Shown here piece after piece: positions 42,697 through 52,500 of a stretch of 64,000 nt of DNA; within the stretch, counting starts at the first letter, position 1, and every line of letters starts with the position of its first letter. The position numbers were made by a program, and so were the translations under genes. The notes beneath the pieces were generated by a model that was not told the origin of the DNA, made no database searches, and was given only the letters and a program-made list of their open reading frames with translations. The DNA is from Cognatiluteimonas sedimenti (GTDB taxonomy: Bacteria; Pseudomonadota; Gammaproteobacteria; Xanthomonadales; Xanthomonadaceae): contig NZ_JALGCL010000002.1 of assembly GCF_022808325.1 (NCBI RefSeq), forward strand, positions 62,001 through 126,000, given 5' to 3'.

Positions 42697-43608
42697 ATGC
42701 GCCCTTCCATCCACGTCCTGACGCTGGCCCTGCTGGCCGGCGTCGCCAGTGCGCCGCTGTTCGCGGCCACCCCGATCGACCAGACCCGGCCGCTGGATCC
42801 GCGCGGCCGGGTCGAGATCGACAACCTCAAGGGCCGCATCCAGGTCCGCGCCTGGGATCGCAATGAAGTCCACGTCACCGGAACGCTGGGCGAAGGCGTG
42901 GAAAAACTGGTGGTCGAGGGCGACGCCGGGCACCTCCTGGTCCGCGTCCAGTACCCGAAGAACATCGGCGCCTGGCGCACCGACCAGACCGGGCCCAGCA
43001 ACCTGCAGCTGCAGGTCCCGCTGCAGGCGGACCTCGAAATCGAATCGGTTTCGGCCGACATGGACATCGATGGCGTCGCCCCCGGCGAGCTCGACCTCAA
43101 CACCGTCAGCGGCAACGTGGTCGTCGCCGCCGCGCCCGGGCACGCCGACATCAACAGCGTCAGCGGCGACCTGCGGCTGACCCTCAACAGCCGCGAGGCT
43201 TCGGCCGAAACGGTCAGCGGCGACATCCTCCTGGCCGGGCGCCTGGACGGTGAAGTACATGCCGAGTCGGTGTCCGGGGACGTCACCATCGACAGTCGCG
43301 GCAAGCGCCTGCGTCGCCTGTCGACCGGCACCGTGTCCGGCGACATCACGGCGCGCTTCGGCCTGCTCGATGGCGGCCAGGTCAAGTCCGAAACCGTCAG
43401 CGGCGACATCCGCCTGCGCCTGCCGCGGTCGCTGTCGGCGCGCGTCAGCGGCGAGAGCTTCAGCGGCGACCTCGACGCGCCGGGCGCGAACGTCCGCAAG
43501 GAGGAGTTCGGGCCGGGGAAGAGCTTCGAGGCGAGCTACGGCAGCGGCGCCGGCGAAATCCGCATGGAGACCTTCTCCGGCGATGCCGAGCTGATCCTCG
43601 GCGACTGA
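42697..43608 (+). CDS. Exported DUF4097 beta-strand repeat protein
   Basis: This 303-residue protein has a signal peptide (cleavage near APLFA-ATP, residue 23). The remainder is a repetitive beta-solenoid-like domain with recurrent T/N/E-VSG-D/N units such as LNTVSGNVVV, INSVSGDLRL, AETVSGDILL, AESVSGDVTI, TGTVSGDIT and SETVSGDIRL, spaced about 20 residues apart. DUF4097 proteins are periplasmic or surface proteins of unknown function, frequently next to ECF sigma/anti-sigma pairs. It is 47 bases after the anti-sigma gene and likely in the same regulon. Confidence 0.88.
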   Translation: MRPSIHVLTLALLAGVASAPLFAATPIDQTRPLDPRGRVEIDNLKGRIQVRAWDRNEVHVTGTLGEGVEKLVVEGDAGHLLVRVQYPKNIGAWRTDQTGPSNLQLQVPLQADLEIESVSADMDIDGVAPGELDLNTVSGNVVVAAAPGHADINSVSGDLRLTLNSREASAETVSGDILLAGRLDGEVHAESVSGDVTIDSRGKRLRRLSTGTVSGDITARFGLLDGGQVKSETVSGDIRLRLPRSLSARVSGESFSGDLDAPGANVRKEEFGPGKSFEASYGSGAGEIRMETFSGDAELILGD

Positions 43609-43634
43609 ACCCGGCGCTGGGAGACCGGGCGGCC

Positions 43635-44105
43635 TCAACCCCGCCTGGGCGACACCCACATGTCGATGCGCGCGCGGAACACCGTCTCGCCGGCATCGTT
43701 GGCGACATCGACGTCGAGGGGCAACGCGTAACCGGCGTCGGCGGCCACCGGCTCGAACGCGGGCACGGCCAGCGCATGCATGCGACCGGCCGCCTTCTTC
43801 AGGTATTCGACCGCCATCCCTTTCGGGATCCAGCGCATCGACGCGGGAATGCTGGCCTCGCAGGTCAGCCCGCCGATGAATTCGGCCAGGTTGCACAGCG
43901 CGATCGCATGCACGGTCCCGAGGTGGTTGCTCACCGCGTGCCGGTGCCGCAGCGTGGCTTCGCCGCGCCCGGGTGCCAGCGACACGATCCGCGGCGCGAT
44001 GCTGGAGAAATACGGCGCCTTCCAGCACACCAGCCGCGAGAACAGCCAGCGGCCGGCAGGCCAGCGCGATATGCGCTTGTACAGCCGCAGCACCGACGCC
44101 GCCAT
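43635..44105 (-). CDS. DUF4442 hotdog-fold protein (thioesterase-like)
   Basis: This 156-residue protein has the pattern of a DUF4442/hotdog acyl-thioesterase: NHLGTVHAIALCNLAEFIGG (the conserved N..G/T..H...L...E segment) and FRARIDMWVS. It starts three bases after fadE ends, on the same strand, so it is probably cotranscribed and may hydrolyse acyl-CoA to relieve overflow from beta-oxidation. The catalytic role is inferred from fold and context only. Confidence 0.82.
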   Translation of the reverse strand: MAASVLRLYKRISRWPAGRWLFSRLVCWKAPYFSSIAPRIVSLAPGRGEATLRHRHAVSNHLGTVHAIALCNLAEFIGGLTCEASIPASMRWIPKGMAVEYLKKAAGRMHALAVPAFEPVAADAGYALPLDVDVANDAGETVFRARIDMWVSPRRG

Positions 44106-44107
44106 CG

Positions 44108-46582
44108 TTACGCGGCCGCGCGTGCGCCCGGGGTGCCGTGCAGGCGGGCGTAACCGGCGGAGCGCAGTTCCGCGGGGTCGAAGTCGTCGACCGTGATCGC
44201 GTCCAGCGTCATCGCCCGCAGCTCCTCGAGTTGCGCGCGCTCCTCTGCGGTGATCCAGCCTTCGCGCACGCCTTCCTCCAGCTGCCCGGCGAACTCGAGC
44301 GCCTCGATGTCGCTGTGCTTCAGCGCCTTGAGGAACTTGCGTTCGACAGGCTCCGCCAGCACCACCTTGGGCAGGTAGCTGTCGATGCGCCCGGCCGGGT
44401 TGTTGGCGCAGGGCGTGAGGAACACGCCCTCGGCAAGGCGCGCGCGCGCGTCGCACGGCGTCATCAGCAGCGCCGCGGCGCGGCGGCTGAGGCGGTCGCC
44501 CGGGGCCTGGGCGCGACGGCCGAGCGGGAACACCAGCAGCCACAGCAGCCAGCCCATGGGCCGGATCGGGAAGTTGCGCAACGCCAGCGACAACGCGGTC
44601 TCGATCTTGTTGACCGCGTCGTGCACGGCCCACGCCAGCAGCGGCTGGTCGCCCTCGGGCGCACCTTCGTCCTGGTAGCGCTTGAGCATGGCGCTGCAGA
44701 TGTACAGCTGGCTGAGCACGTCGCCCAGGCGCCCGGACAGCGACTCCTTGAACTTGAGCTTGCCGCCGAGCAGCAGCATCGAGGTGTCGGCCATCACCGC
44801 CAGCGTCGCCGAGTAACGGTCGAGCTTGCGGTAGAAGCGGCGGGTGTAGGCATCGCCCGGCGCGCGCCCGACCTTGGCGAAGGTGAGGCCGTACCAGAAC
44901 GCGCGCACGGCATTGGAGATCGCCGCGCCGATGTGCCGGAACAGGTACTTGTCGAACTCCTCCAGGCGCTGCGCCGGATCTTCCAGCTGCGCCGCCTTCA
45001 TCTCCTTCAGCACCCACGGATGGCACAGGATCGCGCCCTGGCCGAAGATCATCAGCGATCGCGTCATGATGTTCGCGCCCTCGACGGTGATGCTGATCGG
45101 GGTCGCCTGCCAGCCGCGGCCGAGGTAGTTGCGCGGCCCTAGGATGATGCCCTTGCCGCCGTGGACGTCCATCGCGTCCTTGACCACTTCGCGGCCCATC
45201 TCGGTGCAGTGGTACTTGGCGATGGTCGACGGCACCGCCGGGTTCTCGCCGCGCGACACCGCCGCTGCGGTCGCCTGCGACAGCGCGCTGATCGCATAGG
45301 CCTTGCCGGCGATCCGCGACAGCGCTTCCTGCACGCCCTCGAAGCGACCGATCGAGAGGCCGAACTGCTTGCGGATGCGCGCATAGGCGCCGGTCACCAC
45401 CGCGGCCATCTTGGCGCCGCCGCTGGCGGTGGAGGGCAGGGTGATCGAACGCCCGATCGACAGGCATTCCATCAGCATCTGCCAGCCGCGGCCGGCGTAG
45501 TCCTCGCCGCCGATCAGCTGCGACAGCGGGACGAACACGCCCTCGCCGTGGATCGGGCCGTTCTGGAACGGCGTATTGAGCGGGAAATGGCGACGCCCGA
45601 TCTCCAGCCCCGGCGTGTCGGCGGGCACCAGCGCCAGCGAGATGCCGATGTCGGGCTTGTCGCCGAGCAGCCCGTCGGGGTCGTACATGCGGAACGCGAC
45701 GCCGACCAGCGTCGCCACCGGCGCCAGGGTGATGTAGCGCTTGTTGAGCGTGAGCCGGATGCCCAGTACCTGCGCACCACCCCATTCGCCCATCGCGACG
45801 ATCCCGTAGTCGGGGATCGAGGTGGCGTCGGAGCCGGCGAACGGCCCGGTCAGCGCGAAGCACGGGACGTCGGTGCCGTCGGCCAGGCGCGGCAGGTAAT
45901 GCCGCTTCTGCTCTTCGGTGCCGTAGTGCATCAGCAGTTCCGCCGGCCCCAGCGAATTGGGCACGCCGACGGTGGAGCTGACCACGGACGAGATCGACGC
46001 CAGCTTCTGGATCACCTTGTGGTTCATCAGCGCCGAGAAACCCAGGCCGCCGTATTCCTTCGGGATGTTCAGGCCGAAGAAGCCCTGCGTTTTCACGAAC
46101 TCCCACATCTCCGGCGGCAGGTCTGCGCGCACGTGGGTGATGTCCCAGTCGTCGACCATCCTGCACAGCTGCTCGCAGGGGCCGTCGAGATAGGCCTGTT
46201 CCTCGGCGGTGAGCTCAGGCTTGGGCTGCGACAGCAACTGGCTCCAGTCCGGTTTGCCGGAGAACAGCTGGCCCTCGAAGCCGACCGTTCCCGACTCGAT
46301 CGCGGTGCGCTCGGTATCCGACAGCGGCGGCAGGATCCGGGTGTAGAAGCCGAGCAACGGCGCGGTGATGTAGGGCTTGCGGATCCCGGGGAGCAGCAGC
46401 GGCAACGCGACCAGCGCCACCAGCAGCGCGGCGACCGCGGTCGCGGCCGGGCTTGCGCCGAGCAGCCAGCAGGCCAGCAGCAGGCAGGCGGTGAGTGCCG
46501 CCCAGACCGCCAGCCGCAGCCGGTGGTAGGCGGCGAACGCGCCGGCGAACAGGAAGGCGAGGAAGGGAATGGCGACGCTCAT
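44108..46582 (-). CDS. fadE: Acyl-CoA dehydrogenase FadE
   Basis: This large membrane-associated acyl-CoA dehydrogenase carries out the first beta-oxidation step. 824 residues; E. coli FadE is 814. Two N-terminal hydrophobic segments are followed by the dehydrogenase core with FGLNIPKEYGGLGFS, CFALTGPFAGSDATSIPD and LNKRYITLAPVA, then MDVHGGKGIILG and YLGRGWQATPISITVEGAN. The FadE-type C-terminal domain follows. GGAG precedes ATG 46582. A longer in-frame start would run into the divergent tetR gene. The neighbouring regulator and operator-like palindrome suggest repression relieved by fatty acids or acyl-CoA. Confidence 0.95.
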   Translation of the reverse strand: MSVAIPFLAFLFAGAFAAYHRLRLAVWAALTACLLLACWLLGASPAATAVAALLVALVALPLLLPGIRKPYITAPLLGFYTRILPPLSDTERTAIESGTVGFEGQLFSGKPDWSQLLSQPKPELTAEEQAYLDGPCEQLCRMVDDWDITHVRADLPPEMWEFVKTQGFFGLNIPKEYGGLGFSALMNHKVIQKLASISSVVSSTVGVPNSLGPAELLMHYGTEEQKRHYLPRLADGTDVPCFALTGPFAGSDATSIPDYGIVAMGEWGGAQVLGIRLTLNKRYITLAPVATLVGVAFRMYDPDGLLGDKPDIGISLALVPADTPGLEIGRRHFPLNTPFQNGPIHGEGVFVPLSQLIGGEDYAGRGWQMLMECLSIGRSITLPSTASGGAKMAAVVTGAYARIRKQFGLSIGRFEGVQEALSRIAGKAYAISALSQATAAAVSRGENPAVPSTIAKYHCTEMGREVVKDAMDVHGGKGIILGPRNYLGRGWQATPISITVEGANIMTRSLMIFGQGAILCHPWVLKEMKAAQLEDPAQRLEEFDKYLFRHIGAAISNAVRAFWYGLTFAKVGRAPGDAYTRRFYRKLDRYSATLAVMADTSMLLLGGKLKFKESLSGRLGDVLSQLYICSAMLKRYQDEGAPEGDQPLLAWAVHDAVNKIETALSLALRNFPIRPMGWLLWLLVFPLGRRAQAPGDRLSRRAAALLMTPCDARARLAEGVFLTPCANNPAGRIDSYLPKVVLAEPVERKFLKALKHSDIEALEFAGQLEEGVREGWITAEERAQLEELRAMTLDAITVDDFDPAELRSAGYARLHGTPGARAAA

Positions 46583-46680
46583 GCAAAGGTCTCCAGCAGG
46601 CCCTGGCCGCAGTCCGCAGCCAATCGAGGGAGGCACGCCGGGCGGCGCGGATCCGACTGGCGGAGTGTGCACCCGGGCTA

Positions 46681-46702
46681 TACCATACGCCCAAGTATGG
46701 AT
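46681..46702. promoter_or_regulatory. Operator-like inverted repeat between fadE and tetR
   Basis: CCATAC (46683-46688) and GTATGG (46695-46700) are perfect inverted repeats separated by GCCCAA, with TA/TA outside. The spot is central between the divergent fadE and TetR genes, in the least GC-rich part of the gap, as expected for a TetR-family operator. Confidence 0.6.
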
Positions 46703-46785
46703 AGGCGGCCGAGGCACTGTCAATCGACGGGCGCGGCGGCGATTGCCCTGACCCGATCCGGGGCTAGCGCGTACTATTACCCGAT

Positions 46786-47412
46786 ATGGCGTATGGACAA
46801 CCCCCACCGATGACGGCTGCCACGACCCCGGCCAGATCCAATCCGCACGCGCGCGGGACCGGCCGGCTCAGCGCCGGGGACTGGGCCCAGGCTGCACTCG
46901 ACCTGATCGCCGAGCAGGGCGTGGCCGCGGTGGCGGTGGAACCGCTGGCGCGGCGGCTCGGCGTTACCAAGGGCAGCTTCTACTGGCACTTTCCCTCGCG
47001 CGAGGCCTTGCTGGTGGCGGCGCTGGAGCGCTGGGAAAAGGTCGAACAGGAAGAAGTCTTCGGCCAGCTCGAGGCGATCCCGGATCCCGGCCAGCGCCTG
47101 CGCGCACTGTTCGACCTGGTCGCGCACGAGGCGCGCTCGCACATCATCTACAGCGAGCTGCTCAAGGCGCTGGACCACCCGGTGGTCAAGCCGGTGATCG
47201 GCCGCGTCTCCGCGCGCCGGCTGGAATACCTGACCGCCTCGTTCCGCCAGGCCGGGCTCAGCCGCAGCGATGCCCGGCATCGCGCGCGCCTGGCCTACGC
47301 GGCCTACGTCGGCTTCCTGCAGCTGAGCCTGCAGTTGCACCAGCCGCGGCTGCCGCACGACGAGTTCGAGGCCTACGTCGAGCACGTCATGGCCACGCTG
47401 ATCCCGTCCTGA
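46786..47412 (+). CDS. TetR/AcrR family transcriptional regulator
   Basis: This 208-residue regulator has an N-terminal helix-turn-helix (about 30-75): AQAALDLIAEQGVAAVAVEPL followed by ARRLGVTKGSFYWHF. The C-terminal ligand domain is all-helical. It is divergent from fadE, with a palindrome in the gap, so fadE is the probable target and a fatty acid or acyl-CoA the likely ligand. TACTAT lies nine bases before the ATG, so the mRNA may be leaderless. ATG 46810 is an alternative start. Confidence 0.9.
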   Translation: MAYGQPPPMTAATTPARSNPHARGTGRLSAGDWAQAALDLIAEQGVAAVAVEPLARRLGVTKGSFYWHFPSREALLVAALERWEKVEQEEVFGQLEAIPDPGQRLRALFDLVAHEARSHIIYSELLKALDHPVVKPVIGRVSARRLEYLTASFRQAGLSRSDARHRARLAYAAYVGFLQLSLQLHQPRLPHDEFEAYVEHVMATLIPS

Positions 47413-47452
47413 ATTCCCCTTTCTGTTCTCGATTCCGCTGGAGGCGACACCG

Positions 47453-49246
47453 GTGAACGCAATTTCCAAAGACCTGCCCGCGCCCGGAAGCGCGGGCAGC
47501 ACGCTGCAGGCCTTGAACCAATGGGTGGTGGACGTCGCGGCACTGACCCGGCCCGATGCGATCCACTGGTGCGACGGCAGCGATGCCGAGAACGCGGCCC
47601 TGGTCGCGAAGATGGAAGCCGATGGCACCCTGGTTCGACTCAACGAGCAGACCCATCCGCAAAGCTGGTTGCACCGCTCGCACCCCGACGACGTGGCGCG
47701 CGTGGAGCACCTGACGCTGGTATGCACGCCCGAACGCGAGGACGCCGGCCCCAACAACCACTGGATGGCGCCGGCGCAGGCGCACGCGAAGATCGACGCG
47801 CTGTTCGACGGCTGCATGCGGGGCCGCACGATGTACGTCATCCCGTATTGCATGGGCCCGATCGATTCGCCGCTGTCGCGTTGCGGCGTCGAGGTCACCG
47901 ATTCGCCGTACGTGGTCGCCAACATGCGGATCATGACCCGCATGGGCGCGCCGGCGCTGGCGCGGATCGAGCGCGAAGGCTCCTTCGTCAAGGGCCTGCA
48001 CTCGATCGGCGAGCTCGATCCGGAGCGCCGCTTCATCATGCATTTCCCCGAGGAACTGACGATCAAGTCGTACGGCTCGGGCTACGGCGGCAACGCGCTG
48101 CTGGGCAAGAAGTGCCATGCGCTGCGCATCGCCTCGCACCAGGCGCGCAGCGAAGGTTGGCTGGCCGAGCACATGCTGATCCTCGGGCTCGAGGATCCGC
48201 AGGGGAAAACCCATTACATCGCCGCCGCATTCCCGTCGGCCTGCGGCAAGACCAACCTGGCGATGCTGATCCCGCCGGAGGGCTACCGCGAGGCCGGCTG
48301 GAAGATCTGGACCATCGGCGACGACATCTGCTGGATGCGCCCGGGCGCCGATGGCCGCCTGTACGCGATCAACCCGGAGGCCGGCTTTTTCGGCGTTGCG
48401 CCGGGCACGTCGAGGAAGTCGAACCCGAATGCGCTGGCGTCGATCCAGTCGCACACGATCTTCACCAATGTCGGCGTCACCGCCGACAACCAGCCGTGGT
48501 GGGAAGGCATCGGCGACGACCGGCAGCCCGTCACCGACTGGCGCGGCGAACCGTACGACGCCGCCAAGGGCCCCGCCGCGCATCCCAATTCGCGCTTCAC
48601 CGTCTCCGCGAAGCGTTGCCCGAGTTACTCGGACAAGGCCGAAGACGCGCAGGGCGTGCCGATTTCGGCGATCGTGTTCGGCGGTCGCCGCGCCTCGCTG
48701 GTGCCGCTGGTGTTCGAGGCGCGCGACTGGACCCACGGCGTGCTGGTGGGCGCCGCGATGGGTTCGGAAACAACGGCCGCGGCGACCGGTGCGGTTGGCG
48801 TGATGCGTCGCGATCCGATGGCGATGAAACCGTTCTGCGGCTACAACTTCGCCGACTACTTCGCGCACTGGCTGTCGTTCGACCAGCCCGGCGCGCAGCT
48901 GCCCAAGGTCTTCCACGTCAACTGGTTCCGCAAGGGTGACGACGGCAAGTTCCTGTGGCCGGGCTTCGGCGACAACCTGCGGGTGCTGGAGTGGATGATC
49001 CGGCGTGTCGACGGCAGCGCCGAGGGCGTCGAGACCCCGATCGGCGTGCTGCCGCAGGCGGGCGAGATCGACCTCGAAGGCGTTGCCTTGGCGCCAGGCG
49101 CCCGGGACATGCTGCTGGGCTTCGACCGCGAGGGCTGGCGCGCCGAATTCGAGGCGTTGGGGGCTTACCTGGCCGAATACGGCCCGCGGATGCCCGAGGC
49201 GCTCCGGGCCGAGCAGCAGCGGATCGCGGAGCAGTTGCAGGGCTGA
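47453..49246 (+). CDS. pckG: Phosphoenolpyruvate carboxykinase (GTP)
   Basis: This gluconeogenic enzyme decarboxylates and phosphorylates oxaloacetate with GTP. 597 residues. P-loop FPSACGKTN (260-268) includes the hyper-reactive Cys264 found only in GTP-type enzymes, and GDDICWM (289-295) is the metal-binding second motif. SYGSGYGGN is the substrate region. It starts at GTG with GGAGG eight bases upstream. It lies 40 bases after the TetR gene on the same strand, linking fatty-acid breakdown to gluconeogenesis by position. A terminator follows. Confidence 0.97.
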   Translation: MNAISKDLPAPGSAGSTLQALNQWVVDVAALTRPDAIHWCDGSDAENAALVAKMEADGTLVRLNEQTHPQSWLHRSHPDDVARVEHLTLVCTPEREDAGPNNHWMAPAQAHAKIDALFDGCMRGRTMYVIPYCMGPIDSPLSRCGVEVTDSPYVVANMRIMTRMGAPALARIEREGSFVKGLHSIGELDPERRFIMHFPEELTIKSYGSGYGGNALLGKKCHALRIASHQARSEGWLAEHMLILGLEDPQGKTHYIAAAFPSACGKTNLAMLIPPEGYREAGWKIWTIGDDICWMRPGADGRLYAINPEAGFFGVAPGTSRKSNPNALASIQSHTIFTNVGVTADNQPWWEGIGDDRQPVTDWRGEPYDAAKGPAAHPNSRFTVSAKRCPSYSDKAEDAQGVPISAIVFGGRRASLVPLVFEARDWTHGVLVGAAMGSETTAAATGAVGVMRRDPMAMKPFCGYNFADYFAHWLSFDQPGAQLPKVFHVNWFRKGDDGKFLWPGFGDNLRVLEWMIRRVDGSAEGVETPIGVLPQAGEIDLEGVALAPGARDMLLGFDREGWRAEFEALGAYLAEYGPRMPEALRAEQQRIAEQLQG

Positions 49247-49297
49247 GGCGTCCACGTCGGCTTAACGAACTGGCGTGCTGCATCGCAACAACACTGG

Positions 49298-49334
49298 CGC
49301 CGGCGGGCTGGAACTGGCCGCCGGCGTTTTCTTT
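49298..49334 (+). terminator. Rho-independent terminator of pckG
   Basis: CGCCGGCGG and CCGCCGGCG form a 9-bp stem with an 11-base loop, followed by TTTTCTTT. It begins 52 bases after the pckG stop. Confidence 0.85.
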
Positions 49335-49425
49335 GCAAAACAACGGGATGCGCCAAGAATGAGGCCCGGTCGCGGGCTTGGGGGCGAAACCGTCCGGTTT
49401 CAACGCGATTCACGGGCGAAAGGGG

Positions 49426-49455
49426 TTGTTAAAGAATTGTTGCCTGTTCTATAGT
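49426..49455 (+). promoter_or_regulatory. Sigma-70-type promoter of the TonB receptor gene
   Basis: TTGTTA (49426-49431) and TATAGT (49450-49455) are separated by 18 bases. The start would be near 49462, giving a leader of about 70 bases that ends with the ribosome binding site GGGGG. Confidence 0.65.
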
Positions 49456-49531
49456 CGGCCGGTCTAGCCATCCTCGGCTTTGACGTACATGTACATCTCA
49501 AGGTCCTTCGTCCCTATGGGGGTTACAAAAA

Positions 49532-52500
49532 ATGGCTTCTAAGAATCTCGCCAAAGGCCTGAAGCGAAGCGCACTGACCGCGGCACTGGGTCTTTGCTTC
49601 GTGGGTGGCGCCTATGCACAGACCAACGCGGCCGGTGCGATCACCGGTAGCGCCAATCCCGGCGACACCATCACCGTCACCAACGCCTCGCGCGGCTTCA
49701 GCCGCACGATCACCGTCGGTGCCGATGGCAACTATCGCTTCTCCGCCCTGCCGACCGGCCAGTACGAGGTCTCGGACAACGGCGGCGCGGCGCGCCCGGT
49801 CACCGTCAACGTCGGTACCTCGAGCACGGTCAACTTCACCAGCGGTGATGCGACCACGCTTGGCACCGTGACCGTTGTCGGCACCAACCAGGTCAACCCG
49901 ATCGACGTCTCCTCGGTGGAGTCGACCACGATCCTGACCGCCGAGCAGATCGCCAAGATCCCGGTTCCGCGCGACGGCACTTCCGTGGCCCTGCTGGCAC
50001 CGGGCACCGTGCGTGGCGACTCCGCGTTCGGCAACCTGGCCTCGTTCGGCGGTTCGTCCGTTGCCGAGAACCAGTACTACCTCAACGGCTTCAACATCAC
50101 CAATACGTTCGCCAACCTGAACTTCGTGCAGGTGCCGTTCGAAGGCATCGCCGAGCAGCAGGTCAAGACGGGTGGTTACGGCGCCGAATTCGGTCGTTCG
50201 ACCGGTGGCGTGCTGAACCAGATCACCAAGCGCGGCAGCAACGAGTTCCACGCCGGCGGCAACATCTTCTACTCGCCGGAATCGTTGGACGGAAACCCGC
50301 ACGACCTGTTCCTCAACGACGGCACGCTGGTGCGTGACCGCTCCGAGAACAGCTCCTGGGATGCCACGGCCGCGATCTGGGCCAGCGGCGCGCTGGTCAA
50401 GGACCGCCTGTTCGCCTACGGGTTGCTGCAGTACGGCAAGTCCGAATCCGATGCCTACCCGGGCGTGCTCGAGGGCGGTTCCAACATCGCTTCCAGCCAG
50501 AAGCGCCCGAACTGGCTGTTGAAGATGGACTGGAACATCAACGACAGCAACATCCTCGAACTGACCTCGATGTCGGATACCCGCAAGACGGATACCGATT
50601 ACTTCGAGACCAACTTCGACGCGGATGGCAAGCCGAGCCGCGGCGACTACCTGGGCACCGACTACAGCGAGAGCGGTGGTGACTTCTACGTGCTGAAGTA
50701 CACCGGCTACCTGACCGACACCTTCACCCTGTCGGCGCTGGCGGGCCATGGCACCTTCAAGCGCAACAACTACAGCGTCTCGGCCAATGGCCTGACCAAC
50801 TCCTACAGCGGCAATGTTGGTGGCGCGGTCCCGGGCTGCCCGCTGGTGATCGACGGCCGTCCGCCGAGCCAGAAGGACGTCACCGGCGTGTACTCGGGCT
50901 GTGACCTGGCTTCGCAGCTGGGCCGTCCGGACGCCCAGGACACCCGCGACCAGTACCGCATCGACGCCGAATGGCAGTTGGGCGACCACCTGCTCCGCGG
51001 CGGCGTCGACATCGACAACTTCGAGTCGGTCGCCGGCGAGTCCTACAGCGGCGGCATCTACTGGCGCTACATCCAGGACGGCGTCGTGCGCAAGCGCGTG
51101 TTCCAGTCCGGCGCCACGGTCGAGGTCGACCAGACTGCCTATTACATCGAGGACAGCTGGAGCATCACCGACAACTTCATCGCCTACCTGGGCCTGCGCT
51201 GGGATACGTTCGAGAACAAGAACGGCAATGGCGAGACCTTCGCCAAGATCAGCAACCAGTTCGCACCGCGCCTGGGCTTCTCCTGGGACGTGTTCGGCGA
51301 CTCCACCTTCAAGGTGTTCGGCAACGCGGGCCGTTATGCCCTGCCGCTCACCGCGACGGTGGCCGTCCGCGGCGCCAGCGCATCGCTGTTCAGCGAGGAG
51401 TACTACACCTACACCGGCGTCGCCACCGACGGTACCGGCGCACCGACGGGTATCGCTCCCATCCCGGGCACCTTCCGCTACCTGAACAACGAGTTCGGCG
51501 TCGGCAAGAACCCGGCCACGATCGCGTCGTCCACGCTTGATCCGATGTACCAGGACGAGTACATCCTGGGCTTCCAGAAGCAGCTGACCGACAACGTCTC
51601 GCTCGGTGTCCGCGGCATCTACCGTGACCTGAAGCGCGCCATCGACGATACCTGCGACTACCGTCCGATCATCGACTGGGCGCTGGCCAACGGCTTTACC
51701 GCCAACGACGGTATCTTCCAGGCTCCGGAAGACCGCAGCGCACCGAACGAAATGGCCTTCTACAACCCGGGCTTCCCGTTCTGCCGCCTGTACAACCCGG
51801 GCCAGGATTCGGTCTACCACATGGACGTCAACGGCGACGGCGTGCTCGAGACCATCCCGGTCTCCGCCGAGGACGCCGGCGCGGGCGCGAAGCGTACCTA
51901 CTCGGCGCTGGAGTTCTTCTTCCAGGGCAACTGGGACCGCTTCTTCCTGCAGGGGTCGTACACCTACGCCAAGAGCAAGGGCAACACCGAAGGTGGCGTC
52001 AAGTCCGATATCGGCCAGTCCGATACCGGCACCACGCAGGACTTCGACTACCCCGAGCTGACCTACGGCGCCTACGGCTACCTGCCGAACGATCGCCGCC
52101 ACACCCTGAAGCTGTTCGGCAACTACGAGATCACCGATGAGTGGTCCGTGGGCGCCAACCTGCTGGTGCAGTCCGGCCGTCCGGTCAACTGCTTCGGCGC
52201 GTACGGTGCACGTCCGGACCATGGCTACGGCAACGGTTACTTCTCGTGCGATCCGGGCGTCCCTGATGCTGACCAGAACAATGGCTACACCATCGTTCCG
52301 CGTGGCAGCCAGGGCACGACGCCGTGGACCAAGACCCTGGACCTGAACGTGGCTTACCAGCCTGCGTTCGCCCCGGGCCTGCAGTTCAAGGTCGACGTGT
52401 TCAACGTGTTCAACGCCCAATCGGCCTCGACCTTCGACGAGTTCGGCGAGGACGCAGCGGGTAACCCGACCCCTGAAACCTACAAGCGCGCCACTGAGTA

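Noticed and set aside
46786-49246. TetR regulator and PEP carboxykinase as one operon by design
   Set aside because: The 40-base spacing is suggestive, but pckG has its own strong ribosome binding site and no further evidence of coupling is visible.
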